A DNA stretch of 64,000 bases from AP-15 sp963812675 (GTDB lineage Bacteria; Pseudomonadota; Alphaproteobacteria; ATCC43930; CGMCC-115725): assembly GCA_963812675.1 (NCBI GenBank), contig CAWEWR010000007.1:558001-622000 (forward strand). Reading direction: 5' to 3'. How positions within the stretch are numbered: the stretch's first letter is position 1; every line of letters starts with the position of its first letter. Below the pieces are notes generated by a model, which did not search any database, was not told the DNA's origin, and saw only the letters and a list, made by a program, of their open reading frames with translations. A program made the position numbers and the translations under genes. Below are positions 51,409-60,188 of this stretch, one piece after another.

Positions 51409-51426
51409 GTTATAACAAAGTTTAAC
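51409..51426. promoter_or_regulatory. Candidate operator/promoter of the mazEF-like pair
   Basis: GTTATAAC (51409-51416) is a perfect 8-bp palindrome, followed after 3 bp by GTTTAAC (51420-51426). It lies about 15-30 bp before the antitoxin start. TATAAC could also be a -10 box. Autoregulation of TA operons by the antitoxin is common, but nothing here proves it. Confidence 0.3.
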
Positions 51427-51439
51427 ATGCGAGGTTTCG

Positions 51440-51694
51440 ATGCGGGCGGCAGTGCGCAAATTGGGGAATTCGTCTGGTGTCATTATCCCGAGGTCGTTGC
51501 TTCGCGACTTGGGAATGTCCGAGGGCGATCCGGTCGAGATGACATTGGAAGCGGGTCGCATTGTCCTTGTGCCGATAAAACAGCGTACGCGGGCTGGATG
51601 GGCAGAAGCCTCGCAGAGCATCGCGGAAGCGCGCGACGACACCCTCGTCTGGCCGGAATTCGGTAATGCCGAAGACGAAACTCTGATCTGGTGA
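51440..51694 (+). CDS. MazE/AbrB-type antitoxin
   Basis: An 84-residue swapped-hairpin AbrB protein. RKLGNSSGVIIPRSLLRDLG near residue 6 is the DNA-binding hairpin, followed by GDPVEMTLEAGRIVLVP. The start ATG at 51440 has GAGG upstream. It overlaps the downstream toxin by 4 bp (GTGA). As the antitoxin it should neutralise the MazF-like protein and repress the operon. Confidence 0.88.
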   Translation: MRAAVRKLGNSSGVIIPRSLLRDLGMSEGDPVEMTLEAGRIVLVPIKQRTRAGWAEASQSIAEARDDTLVWPEFGNAEDETLIW

Positions 51695-52062
51695 GACGAT
51701 CTGGTGCGGCCGACAGTGGGACTGCGGCACCGCGCGTTGCTGCCGTCCGTCGCGGGGAAATTTGGCTCGCGGCTCTCGATCCGACGATCGGCGTGGAAAT
51801 TCAAAAGACCCGACCCTGTGTCGTCGTGTCTCCGCCGGAGATGCACGACTTTCTGCGCACCGTCACGGTCGCGCCGATGACCACCGGCAGCCATCCCGCA
51901 CCGTATCGCATATCGCTCCGGTTCCGCGGCAGAAACGGGCTCATACTGCTGGATCAGATGCGAACACTCGACAAGCAGAGGCTCGTGCGCCGCCTCGGCA
52001 TCGTTACGGGCGCGACGCTCCGGCTTACCCTCGCCACATTGCGCGAGATGTTTGATGAATAG
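51691..52062 (+). CDS. MazF/PemK-type toxin (mRNA interferase)
   Basis: A 123-residue toxin of the MazF/PemK family. AVRRGEIWLAALDPTIGVEI and KTRPCVVVSPPEMHDFLRTV form the core (about residues 18-56), and GLILLDQMRTLDKQRLVRRLG the C-terminal part. The start is GTG at 51691, overlapping the antitoxin stop by 4 bp. The N-terminal 15 residues are not typical, so a later start is possible. These toxins cut mRNA at specific short sequences. Confidence 0.88.
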   Translation: MRRSGAADSGTAAPRVAAVRRGEIWLAALDPTIGVEIQKTRPCVVVSPPEMHDFLRTVTVAPMTTGSHPAPYRISLRFRGRNGLILLDQMRTLDKQRLVRRLGIVTGATLRLTLATLREMFDE

Positions 52063-52108
52063 CGCGGGCTACCCACAAGCTGACCAATAACCTCCATAAC
52101 CGCCCCAC

Positions 52109-52699
52109 TCAATCGAGGACCTCGAAATGCGCCTCGGTGGGACGCATCGCGGGGCCGTTTATCGGCAGCATGTCCTGCGGGCAGGCGGAGAAGGCGACGA
52201 TGCAGTTCATCTCGGCGCGTAACGTGACATAGCTGCCGGGCGTGCTGACCGGCGGGCGGACCTCGACACGGTTGCCGTCGACGACCGGGATGTTCATGAA
52301 AAGGTTGAGCGGTGCGGGGGTCTCGGGTGGGGCCAATCCCAGGTCAGCCATTCCGGCGGCGAGATTGTCGGTGCAGTTGTCATGATGCTCCGTGCAGCCG
52401 AGCTGCTCGTAGCGCCAGCGGTCGCAGGCCGCGAACAGCGTGTCGTGAATGCCGCCGGACGTATCCTCGACCAGGGTCAGGATCGGCCGGCGCCGGTTGG
52501 TGACGAGCGCGTCGCCGATCGCCGGGATGATATGGCCGATCGCGACGCGGCTGTGCTCCATCGACATGAACTCGTGCAAGTCGTCGGCATTGAAGGCCCA
52601 GGTGTCGACGACCTGTTGGCCCTTCGTGTTGATCACTTTGATCCGCTGTGCCTTGCGAAGGCGAACGGCCTTACCCTTGCGCGCCGGGATTTCGATCAT
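52109..52699 (-). CDS. DUF1989 (urea carboxylase-associated) family protein
   Basis: A 196-residue protein of the DUF1989 group, often found beside urea carboxylase and amidase genes. VRLRKAQRIKVINTKGQQVV lies near the start; GGIHDTLFAACDRWRYEQLG and LFMNIPVVDGNRVEVRPP follow in the middle. The ATG at 52699 has GGAGAGG upstream. It is divergent from an amidase gene (88 bp apart), which fits a nitrogen-use role, but its own activity is unknown. Confidence 0.87.
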   Translation of the reverse strand: MIEIPARKGKAVRLRKAQRIKVINTKGQQVVDTWAFNADDLHEFMSMEHSRVAIGHIIPAIGDALVTNRRRPILTLVEDTSGGIHDTLFAACDRWRYEQLGCTEHHDNCTDNLAAGMADLGLAPPETPAPLNLFMNIPVVDGNRVEVRPPVSTPGSYVTLRAEMNCIVAFSACPQDMLPINGPAMRPTEAHFEVLD

Positions 52700-52787
52700 C
52701 GCACCTCTCCGCTCGGCTTGACCGTCGACGAGTTTAACGGCCATTGCTAGGCTTCGAAACATTACGAACCAGGCAAGGGATATTGCG

Positions 52788-54077
52788 GTGGCCGACCTTC
52801 GCTCCTTATCCGCGCGCGAGGCCGCCCGGCAAATTGCCGAGCGGCGGATTACTGCCGAGGCATTGGTCACTGTCTATCTCGACCGCATCGAGGCGCGCGA
52901 GGCGGTGGTTGGCGCCTGGCAATATCTCGATCGCGAGCAGGCGCTGGCGACGGCGCGACGGCGCGACGCGGAAGCGCCGCGAGGGCCGCTGCACGGGGTC
53001 CCGATCGCGGTCAAGGATCTGATCGACACGGTCGACATGCCGACCGCCTATGGCTCGCCGATCTATCGCGGGCACCGGCCCGATGCGGATGCCTCTTGCG
53101 TTGCGCTCGCCCGGGCAGCGGGCGCCATCGTCCTCGGGAAAACCGTCACCACCGAATTCGCGACCTTCACGCCGGGCAAGACAGCCAACCCGCGCAACCC
53201 TGCGCACACCCCGGGCGGCTCGTCGAGCGGCTCCGCCGCGGCCGTGGCCGACGGCATGGCGCCGCTCGGCTTTGGCACCCAAACCGCGGGATCGGTGATC
53301 CGCCCGGGAGCCTATTGCGGCTGCGTCGCCTACAAGCCGAGCTTCGGATTGATAAACCGGGCTGGGGTCAAATCGTTGGCCGACAGTCTCGACACGATCG
53401 GTGTCTTTGCCCGATCGGTCGATGACGCGGCGTTCTTTGCCGGGGTTTTGTCCGAGCGGCCGTCACTCCGTCACCTCGCCGTTCTGCAGCAAGCCCCGCG
53501 CCTCGGCCTTTACCGCACTCCGCAGTGGGACCAGGCGGAGCCGGCGACTGCTGCCGCTCTCGACACTGCGAGGACGGCGCTCGAAGGGGCCGGCGCCGTG
53601 GTGACGGAACTGGCGATAGCACCCGAGCACGAGGGCCTCACGGAAGCGCAAGACGCCATCATGTGGTTCGAGACGGTGCGGGCGCTCGCCTATGAGCGGC
53701 TGGAGCACAGTGCCCAGCTCTCGCCGCGTCTCGCCCAGCTGATCGATGCCGGAATGGCGATCGGCGCCGATGTCTACGACCAGGCGCGCAGCCGCGCCGC
53801 CGCAGCGCAGGCCGGACTCGATGCGTTCTTTGGGCCGTGCGATGCGGTGCTGGTTCCGGCGGCGCCCGGAGAAGCCCCGGCCGGGCTGGCTAATACCGGA
53901 AACCCGATCTTCAACCGGATGTGGACCCTGCTGGGCGTCCCGTGCGCAGCTCTGCCGGTGCGTTGGGCGGACAATGGCCTGCCGACCGCCGTTCAGCTCG
54001 TCGGGCGGGTGCATGGCGATACAGGGTTGATGGCTTGTGCGGCTTTTCTCGAGCGGACGCTCGCCGGGACGGCATGA
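52788..54077 (+). CDS. Amidase (amidase-signature family)
   Basis: A 429-residue AS-family amidohydrolase. The triad is visible: Lys76 in PIAVKDLID, the cis-Ser in GGSSSGSAAAVADG (near residue 145-149) and the nucleophile Ser169 in GTQTAGSVIRPG. Starts with GTG at 52788. It is divergent from a DUF1989 gene and overlaps a small lipoprotein gene by 4 bp. Natural amide substrate unknown. Confidence 0.92.
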   Translation: MADLRSLSAREAARQIAERRITAEALVTVYLDRIEAREAVVGAWQYLDREQALATARRRDAEAPRGPLHGVPIAVKDLIDTVDMPTAYGSPIYRGHRPDADASCVALARAAGAIVLGKTVTTEFATFTPGKTANPRNPAHTPGGSSSGSAAAVADGMAPLGFGTQTAGSVIRPGAYCGCVAYKPSFGLINRAGVKSLADSLDTIGVFARSVDDAAFFAGVLSERPSLRHLAVLQQAPRLGLYRTPQWDQAEPATAAALDTARTALEGAGAVVTELAIAPEHEGLTEAQDAIMWFETVRALAYERLEHSAQLSPRLAQLIDAGMAIGADVYDQARSRAAAAQAGLDAFFGPCDAVLVPAAPGEAPAGLANTGNPIFNRMWTLLGVPCAALPVRWADNGLPTAVQLVGRVHGDTGLMACAAFLERTLAGTA

Positions 54078-54373
54078 AGATCGCTCGTGCACTCGTCGCG
54101 TTGGTAGGAGCCAGTGTGCTGGCCGGCTGCTCGGCGCTCGCCCCCTATCCGACTTATCCTCGAATGGCGGGCCCGGGCGAGGAGGCGACCGCCCTGCGGG
54201 TGGCGATCTGCTACGACACTCTCGTCAGCACCCTCGACGAGGTGCAAGTTGCAGCGCAGCAGGAATGCCCGTCGGATACGAGGGCGACACCTTTCGACAC
54301 CGACTGGCACTTGCAATATTGCCCACTGCTGTTGCCGGCACGCGCCACCTTCTTCTGCGCAGCCAAGAAATAA
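54074..54373 (+). CDS. Small lipoprotein of unknown function
   Basis: A 99-residue protein starting MKIARALVALVGASVLAGC. The lipobox LAGC (cysteine at residue 19) marks it as a membrane-anchored lipoprotein. The mature part has paired cysteines in VAICYDT, AQQECPSD, LQYCPLLL and FFCAAKK, which could form disulphides. The ATG at 54074 overlaps the amidase stop by 4 bp (ATGA), so it is probably cotranslated. I do not recognise the family. Confidence 0.75.
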   Translation: MKIARALVALVGASVLAGCSALAPYPTYPRMAGPGEEATALRVAICYDTLVSTLDEVQVAAQQECPSDTRATPFDTDWHLQYCPLLLPARATFFCAAKK

Positions 54374-54424
54374 GCCCCGGCCGGCGCCTTGCCGGCTGCG
54401 GCGCCGCGCCCTCTGGTCGGCCGC

Positions 54425-54450
54425 TTGACGCCGCAACTATATGCTATAGT
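54425..54450. promoter_or_regulatory. Candidate promoter/operator of hemA
   Basis: TTGACG (54425-54430, -35-like) is followed by the perfect inverted repeat ACTATA-TGC-TATAGT (54436-54450), whose TATAGT half looks like a -10 box, 24 bp before the hemA start. The spacing between the two boxes (14 bp) is short for a sigma-70 promoter, so the symmetry may instead be an operator. Confidence 0.3.
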
Positions 54451-54474
54451 GATTAGGCGGCTGGGTGCGCGGCG

Positions 54475-55680
54475 ATGGACTACGAAGGCTATTTCAAACA
54501 GCGGCTCGACGCGCTGCGCGGAGAGGGGCGATATCGCGTGTTCGCCGATCTGGAGCGGCGTTGCGGCCGCTTCCCGCGCGCCTATGATCACCGCATCGGC
54601 GCCGAGATCACGGTGTGGTGCTCGAACGACTATCTCGGCATGGGCCAGCACCCGGCGGTGCTCGCGGCGATGGAAGAGACGTTGCGGGCGGTCGGCGCCG
54701 GCGCCGGCGGGACGCGCAACATCTCCGGCAACAACCATCTGCATCTCTTGCTCGAGCGCGAGCTCGCCGATCTGCACGGCCGCGAGGCCGCGCTGATCTT
54801 CACTTCGGGCTATGTCGCCAACGATGCTGCGTTATCGACCCTGGCGCGCGAGTTGCCGGGCATGGCGGTGTTCTCGGACGCTTCCAACCATGCCTCGATG
54901 ATCGCCGGCATCCGCAACAGCCGCGCCGAGAAGCACGTCTTTCGCCACAACGACCCGGCCGATCTCGCGCGCTTGCTCGACCGCGTGGCCCCCGACCGGC
55001 CAAAGCTCGTGTGCTTCGAGTCGGTCTATTCGATGGACGGCGACATCGCCCCGATTGCCGAATTGTGCGACATCGCCGACCAATTCGCCGCAATGACCTA
55101 TCTCGACGAGGTCCACGCCGTCGGGCTTTACGGGCGGCGCGGCGGCGGCATTGCCGAGCGCGACGGGGTCATGCACCGCCCGACGGTGATCCAGGGGACG
55201 CTCGGCAAAGCGTTCGGCACGATCGGCGGCTATGTCGCCGGCTCGGCGGCGCTCGTCGATTTCCTGCGCAGCCACGCGCCGGGTTTCATCTTCACGACGT
55301 CATTGCCGCCGGCGCTGGCCGCCGGCGCATTGGCCGCAATACGCTACCTGAAGGAGAGCCAAGCCGAACGCGAGTGTCATCAGGAGCGCGCGGCAAGTTT
55401 GAAGCGGCGCCTCGCCGAGGCGGGCTTGCCGGTTATTCCGTCGGCGAGCCATATCGTCCCAGTAATCGTCGGCGATCCCGGCCTCTGCAAAGCCGCCTGC
55501 GACGAACTGCTGCACCGCCACCGGATCTACGTGCAGCCGATCAATTATCCGACTGTGCCGCGCGGTACCGAGCGCCTGCGTCTAACCCCCACCCCGCTCC
55601 ACAGCGACGCGGATATCGAAGCGCTGGTGGCGGCCCTCAGCGACGTGTGGGCCCGGCTGACCCTCCGCCGCGCCGCCTGA
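54475..55680 (+). CDS. hemA: 5-aminolevulinate synthase
   Basis: A 401-residue PLP enzyme condensing glycine and succinyl-CoA, the C4 route to haem used by alphaproteobacteria. VWCSNDYLGMGQHPAVLAAM is near residue 47, AGAGGTRNISGNNHLHLLLE near residue 75, and YLDEVHAVGLYGRRGGGIAE near residue 208. The PLP lysine is K245 in GTLGKAFGTIGGYVAG. Complete. It converges with the aspartate dehydrogenase gene (7 bp between stops). Confidence 0.97.
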   Translation: MDYEGYFKQRLDALRGEGRYRVFADLERRCGRFPRAYDHRIGAEITVWCSNDYLGMGQHPAVLAAMEETLRAVGAGAGGTRNISGNNHLHLLLERELADLHGREAALIFTSGYVANDAALSTLARELPGMAVFSDASNHASMIAGIRNSRAEKHVFRHNDPADLARLLDRVAPDRPKLVCFESVYSMDGDIAPIAELCDIADQFAAMTYLDEVHAVGLYGRRGGGIAERDGVMHRPTVIQGTLGKAFGTIGGYVAGSAALVDFLRSHAPGFIFTTSLPPALAAGALAAIRYLKESQAERECHQERAASLKRRLAEAGLPVIPSASHIVPVIVGDPGLCKAACDELLHRHRIYVQPINYPTVPRGTERLRLTPTPLHSDADIEALVAALSDVWARLTLRRAA

Positions 55681-55687
55681 TCGGGCG

Positions 55688-56494
55688 TCAGGTGCCGATT
55701 GCAAGCGGGCTCGACAATTTCTTCAATGCCGCGATGACCGAAAGCGCAGTCAGGCGGCCGGTACGCGGATTTTCGGCCGACGGCACGTTCTCGACCTGCA
55801 TCGACAAGCGCGCGGCATCGGCCTCGACCTCGATGCGGTGAATATTGCGAGTGATGGTCGGGTCGGCCCAGATCTCGACCGTCGTGCGATCGGGCCCGAT
55901 GCCGGCGAGCGCCAGCGCTGCAGCGACATTGACGTTGGCGGGAAACCCGCGGGCCGCCTCGCGTGCAGTGCCGCTGAAGACGCGTTTGGGCTCAGCCAAT
56001 CCGGTAATCCCTATACCATGGGCCACGAGATAAGGCGCACCCAATAGGCCTTGCGGCGGCTTTCTCGTAATCATATTGACACTCGAAATGCTCCCTTCGG
56101 CAGCTGCAATTACTGCATCCAGTCCGAGCAGTGCTCCGCTCGGCACGAGAATGCGGCCGCCGTTGCGGCGCGCCAAATCGACCAGATCGAAATTATCGAG
56201 CAGCGCGCCGCAGCTCAACACCATGACAATGCGCCCGTTCCCGAGCGCCGGCTCGGCCAATTCGCGCAATACTGCTGCCGGCGCGCACTCGACAACGACA
56301 TCGGAGTGCTCCCAAAGCTGCGCCAATGGCACCACCGGCACCGCGCGCATAAAGCCGGCAATTGCCGCTTCCGCCCGCGCCACATCGCGCGCGGCGACCG
56401 CGGCGAGCGCCAGCCGCTCGATCCCCTGATCGAGCCGCCGGGCGACGACCTTGCCGATCGCGCCAAACCCGGCGATCGCGACACGAACCGTCAT
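55688..56494 (-). CDS. Aspartate dehydrogenase (NadX-like)
   Basis: A 268-residue dehydrogenase that uses an N-terminal Rossmann fold, VRVAIAGFGAIGKVVARRL, and a C-terminal domain with NVNVAAALALAGIGPDRTTVE. In the middle, ILVPSGALLGLDAVIAAAEG is family-typical. Aspartate dehydrogenase makes iminoaspartate for NAD synthesis or deaminates aspartate. I take the ATG at 56494, which has AGGAG before it. An ATG at 56509 overlaps the upstream acyl-CoA dehydrogenase stop. No nadA or nadC is nearby. Confidence 0.88.
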   Translation of the reverse strand: MTVRVAIAGFGAIGKVVARRLDQGIERLALAAVAARDVARAEAAIAGFMRAVPVVPLAQLWEHSDVVVECAPAAVLRELAEPALGNGRIVMVLSCGALLDNFDLVDLARRNGGRILVPSGALLGLDAVIAAAEGSISSVNMITRKPPQGLLGAPYLVAHGIGITGLAEPKRVFSGTAREAARGFPANVNVAAALALAGIGPDRTTVEIWADPTITRNIHRIEVEADAARLSMQVENVPSAENPRTGRLTALSVIAALKKLSSPLAIGT

Positions 56495-56505
56495 GCTGCT
56501 CCTCA

Positions 56506-57672
56506 TCAATACGATTTCGGCAACCCCAACACGCGCTCGGCGATGTGGCTCAAGATCAGTTGCGGGCTGACCGGGGCGATGCGCGCGATCTGGATCTCGC
56601 GGAAATAGCGCTCGACATGGTATTCGCGGGCGTAGCCCATGCCGCCATGCGTCATGATCGCGGTCTCGCAGGCGCGAAAGCCGGCTTCGGCGCCGCAGTA
56701 TTTGGCGGCATTGGCATAGGCGCCGGCTTCTTCGCCGCGGTCATAGGCGGCGGCCGCGCGCAATACCATCAATTCGGCTGCTTCGAGCTCGATCCAGCGC
56801 TCGGCGAGCGGGTGCTGAATAGCCTGGTTCTGGCCGATGGGCCGGCCGAAGACGACGCGCTCCTTTGCATAACGGGCGGCACGGTCGAGCGCCGCGCGCC
56901 CGAGCCCGACCGCCTCGGCGGCGATCAGGATGCGCTCCGGGTTCATCCCGTGGAGGATGTAGTGAAAGCCCCTGCCCTCTTCCCCGATGCGGTCGGCGAC
57001 CGGGACCTTCAGCGCGTCGATGAAGAGGAGGTTCGAATCGACCGCCTTGCGGCCCATCTTCGGGATCTCGCGCACCTCGACGGCGCTGCGGTCGAGAGCG
57101 GTGTAGAACAGGGTCATGCCCAATGACGGCCGCGCCACCTCTTCGATCGGCGTCGTGCGCGCGAGAATCAGCATTTTCTCGGCGACCTGTGCGGTCGAGA
57201 TCCAGATTTTCCGGCCCGTGAGGACATAGTGGTCGCCGTCGCGCACCGCCCGCGTCTTGAGGCGGGTGGTGTCCAGCCCGGCATCGGGCTCGGTCACCGC
57301 AAAACAGGTCTTCTCGTTGCCGGCAATCAACGGCGGCAGAAACCGCTGCTTTTGCTCCTCGGTGCCGAAGACGACGACCGGGTGCAGCCCGAAAATGTTC
57401 ATATGGATCGCCGAGGCGCCACTGAACCCGGCACCGGATTCGGCGACCGCCTGCATCAGGATCGCCGCTTCAGTGATGCCGAGCCCGCTGCCGCCGTAAG
57501 CCCCCGGCATCGCAATGCCGAGCCAGCCGGCCGCGGCCATCGCTTGATGAAACTCGTGCGGAAAACCGCCCTCCTCGTCTTTGTTCAGCCAGTATTCATC
57601 GCCAAAGCGTGCGCACAGCCGCGCGACGGCCTCCCGCAGTTCCTGCTGCTCGGCGCTCAACCCGAAAGCCAT
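56506..57672 (-). CDS. Acyl-CoA dehydrogenase
   Basis: A 388-residue flavin acyl-CoA dehydrogenase. CFAVTEPDAGLDTTRLKTRA near residue 130 and TGRKIWISTAQVAEKMLILA near residue 155 are the family signatures, and MTHGGMGYAREYHVERYFRE near residue 350 carries the C-terminal Glu region. The start ATG at 57672 has AGGAGAATG before it. Electrons would go to ETF and then to the ETF-QO encoded in the same window. Chain length or substrate unknown. Confidence 0.92.
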   Translation of the reverse strand: MAFGLSAEQQELREAVARLCARFGDEYWLNKDEEGGFPHEFHQAMAAAGWLGIAMPGAYGGSGLGITEAAILMQAVAESGAGFSGASAIHMNIFGLHPVVVFGTEEQKQRFLPPLIAGNEKTCFAVTEPDAGLDTTRLKTRAVRDGDHYVLTGRKIWISTAQVAEKMLILARTTPIEEVARPSLGMTLFYTALDRSAVEVREIPKMGRKAVDSNLLFIDALKVPVADRIGEEGRGFHYILHGMNPERILIAAEAVGLGRAALDRAARYAKERVVFGRPIGQNQAIQHPLAERWIELEAAELMVLRAAAAYDRGEEAGAYANAAKYCGAEAGFRACETAIMTHGGMGYAREYHVERYFREIQIARIAPVSPQLILSHIAERVLGLPKSY

Positions 57673-57708
57673 CTCATTCTCCTGCAGCACTTTTCGTGCG
57701 AGCCGCTG

Positions 57709-58383
57709 TCAGTCTTCAATCGAAGCCGCGAGGATCAGGCTCAGCTGACAAAGCGGCCGGCCGGTCTCCGCTGCCCAGGCATTGAAGGCGGACTGGACCG
57801 CGGCGCGGTCCTTGCGGTTCTTCGGCGGCGCATCCACCGCGCCCCAATGCTTCAGAGCGCCGGTGACCGACGGCGTCAGAATGAATGTATCCTTGCCGAC
57901 CATGCGCAGAAATGTCGGGCCCGAGTTTCCGCCCATCTGGCTGAAACGCTTGGCGAGCGCCTCCCACAGCTCGACGATCTCGCTCCCCGGCCAGTCCGCG
58001 AGCCAGGCCCCAAAGCTGCCTTGTTCCTCAGCGATCGCAATCATCGCCGCTGCGTTATCGCGGACCGATTTTAGCTTGCCCCAATGCCGGATCAGCCGGG
58101 CGTCACCGAGCAGCGCCTCCAATTCCTCATCCGACATTGCGCGCACCCGGCGAGGCTCGAAACCCTGGAAGACCTCCTCAAAGGCCGGCCATTTGGCGTC
58201 GACCACGCTGTGCTTCAGACCGGCGCGGAAAATCCTGAGCGACATCTGAGACAGATAGCGGTCATCGGGCACCGTCTTCAGTTCGGCGGCCGAGCGCGGT
58301 TGCGGAAGCCGCGCTTCGAGCGCCGCCGCGCCGAGACGGGTGCGCGCTGCCTCCATTATGCGAGCGAAAGCGGGTGCCGCCAT
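57709..58383 (-). CDS. DNA-3-methyladenine glycosylase I-like protein
   Basis: A 224-residue HhH glycosylase-fold protein of the Tag type. Family stretches include LSLRIFRAGLKHSVVDAKWP, the AFEEVFQGF block, and LSDEELEALLGDARLIRHWG with RMVGKDTFILTPSVTGALKH. Classical Tag binds zinc through cysteines and histidines near its ends. Those residues (an N-terminal Cys and a C-terminal HxxxC) are not seen here, so this is a zinc-free variant or has a different base specificity. ATG at 58383. Confidence 0.85.
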   Translation of the reverse strand: MAAPAFARIMEAARTRLGAAALEARLPQPRSAAELKTVPDDRYLSQMSLRIFRAGLKHSVVDAKWPAFEEVFQGFEPRRVRAMSDEELEALLGDARLIRHWGKLKSVRDNAAAMIAIAEEQGSFGAWLADWPGSEIVELWEALAKRFSQMGGNSGPTFLRMVGKDTFILTPSVTGALKHWGAVDAPPKNRKDRAAVQSAFNAWAAETGRPLCQLSLILAASIED

Positions 58384-58390
58384 CCCGGCC

Positions 58391-59983
58391 TCACTTGTCG
58401 AGCCAGACGTCTTCCATGCGCCAGCCATTATAGATGCTGTTGACCTGCAGGTTGAGGCCTTTCACTTCGGGGCGCCAGCAAGTGCCTTGGCGCATGTGGT
58501 AGAGGATCGGCCGCACGACATCCTCCTGCAATCTGCTGTCGATCTGCCACACCAGATGCTGGCGTTTTTCCTGGTCGGGCTCCATCGATTGATGGTCGAT
58601 CAGCTTGTCGAGCTCGTGGTTGCAGTATTTCGTGTAGTTGCGGTTCGAATCGCAAATGTAGTTCTCGTAGAAATTCTGGTCGGGATCGTCGAGCCCGCTG
58701 CCGACGAGGCTCTGCGCAAATGTAAATTCCCCGCGGATCAGCCTAGGCAGCCAATTCGCCGTTTCGACCAGCTCGATCTCGGTATCGATCCAGATCTGCT
58801 TCAGCTGGTCGGACAGGATTGCCGCCGGGTCGCGATAGATCGGCAGGTTGCGCGCCGAGATCTTGACCGAAAGCCGCTTGTGCGGCCCATAGCCGAGTGA
58901 TTGCATGATCTTGCGGGCCTCCTCGCGGCTCTTCTGAATGTCGGGCTCGTAACCCGGCAACTTCTCCATCATTTCTCTTGGCATGGCCCACAGGCCTTCG
59001 GGCGCCGGCAGCATCGCCGTGCCGATATCGCCCTGCCCTACGCCGAGGATGTCGATAAAGGCCTTGTGGTCGATCGTCATCGCGATCGCTCGACGCAAAT
59101 CCAAATTGTCGAAAGGCGGCTTGCGGGTGATCAGCAAATTGGGCGCGACATTCTCCGGCGTCACCTCGCAGACCGCCTCGGGCATCTGGCCGTGCACGTC
59201 CTTCAGCATCGGGATCGTGACCTCGTAGGGAAAGGTCATGTCGAACTGCCCGGCCATAAAGGCGAGCATCGCGGTGGAGCGGTTCGGGATGATCGTCCAC
59301 TCGGCCCCGTCGAGATAGGGCCGGCCGGGTTTCCAGTAATCCGGGTTGCGCGCCACCTTGATCGACTGGTTGGGCTTGAACTCGACAAATTTGAACGGCC
59401 CGGTGCCGATCGGATGCACCCGCATTTGCGCCGGCGTGACATGGCAGGGATAGATCGGCGTGAACCCTGCGGCGAGCAGCTCGATAAAGGCCGGCTGTGG
59501 CCGCTTCAGGTGAAATGTCGCCTGCCGGTCACCCTCGGTCGTGACCTCCTTGAGGTTGATCCACCAAGCCTCGCGGGCATTGACGCGAAGCTTCTCCTTG
59601 GATTTGCCCTGCACCAGATCGAAGGTGCATTTGACGTCTGCGGCGGTGAACGGCTTGCCGTCGTGCCATTTGACGCCGTCGCGCAATTTGAAGGTAAGCT
59701 CCGTGCCGTCCTCGCTCCACGACCAGCTTTCGGCGAGATCCGGAACGATCGACTTCAGGCTGTTCTGCTTTACGTTCGGGTCGAACACGACGAGGTTGTT
59801 GAACACTCCCATGATCGGCGCCACGATCGAGATCGTCCCTTCCTCGAGTATTGACATGTTCCCCGGGCTGTCCCGGTGCCACACCTTAAGAATGCCGCCT
59901 TGCTTTTGCGCCTGCGCCGTGCCGGCGACGATCAAGCCGAGGACCAAACCTGCCGCCGCCGCGGCGCATTGACCAGTTTTCAC
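58391..59983 (-). CDS. ABC transporter family-5 substrate-binding protein (peptide/nickel type)
   Basis: A 530-residue periplasmic solute-binding protein. It starts with GTG at 59983, preceded by GGAGGAAT. An N-terminal signal peptide (about residues 1-26, ending AQAQ) is present. SMSWSEDGTELTFKLRDGVK-like motifs (LAESWSWSEDGTELTFKLRD and KWHDGKPFTAADVKCTFD near residue 90) and IGTGPFKFVEFKPNQSIKVA are the SBP_bac_5 signature. No permease or ATPase lies beside it, so its transporter partners must be elsewhere. It starts 206 bp from the secreted haem-motif gene, which is on the opposite strand. Confidence 0.92.
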   Translation of the reverse strand: MKTGQCAAAAAGLVLGLIVAGTAQAQKQGGILKVWHRDSPGNMSILEEGTISIVAPIMGVFNNLVVFDPNVKQNSLKSIVPDLAESWSWSEDGTELTFKLRDGVKWHDGKPFTAADVKCTFDLVQGKSKEKLRVNAREAWWINLKEVTTEGDRQATFHLKRPQPAFIELLAAGFTPIYPCHVTPAQMRVHPIGTGPFKFVEFKPNQSIKVARNPDYWKPGRPYLDGAEWTIIPNRSTAMLAFMAGQFDMTFPYEVTIPMLKDVHGQMPEAVCEVTPENVAPNLLITRKPPFDNLDLRRAIAMTIDHKAFIDILGVGQGDIGTAMLPAPEGLWAMPREMMEKLPGYEPDIQKSREEARKIMQSLGYGPHKRLSVKISARNLPIYRDPAAILSDQLKQIWIDTEIELVETANWLPRLIRGEFTFAQSLVGSGLDDPDQNFYENYICDSNRNYTKYCNHELDKLIDHQSMEPDQEKRQHLVWQIDSRLQEDVVRPILYHMRQGTCWRPEVKGLNLQVNSIYNGWRMEDVWLDK

Positions 59984-60188
59984 TTGATTCCTCCGGCTCG
60001 CAGGACTCGGGTTCGCCACGGCTGAAACAACAGCTGCGGCGGCCGGCCGGTCAATCCGGAATCGGTCGAGCATAGGGGCCATGCGCTGCTGCCGACAAAC
60101 CGTTGCCTAAGCCTCGCTCGGGATGCAAACTTCCTCGCGACGCGGCGCCGGCCTGAGATTGGCGGCCGTCAGAGGGAGGGACCATGCG

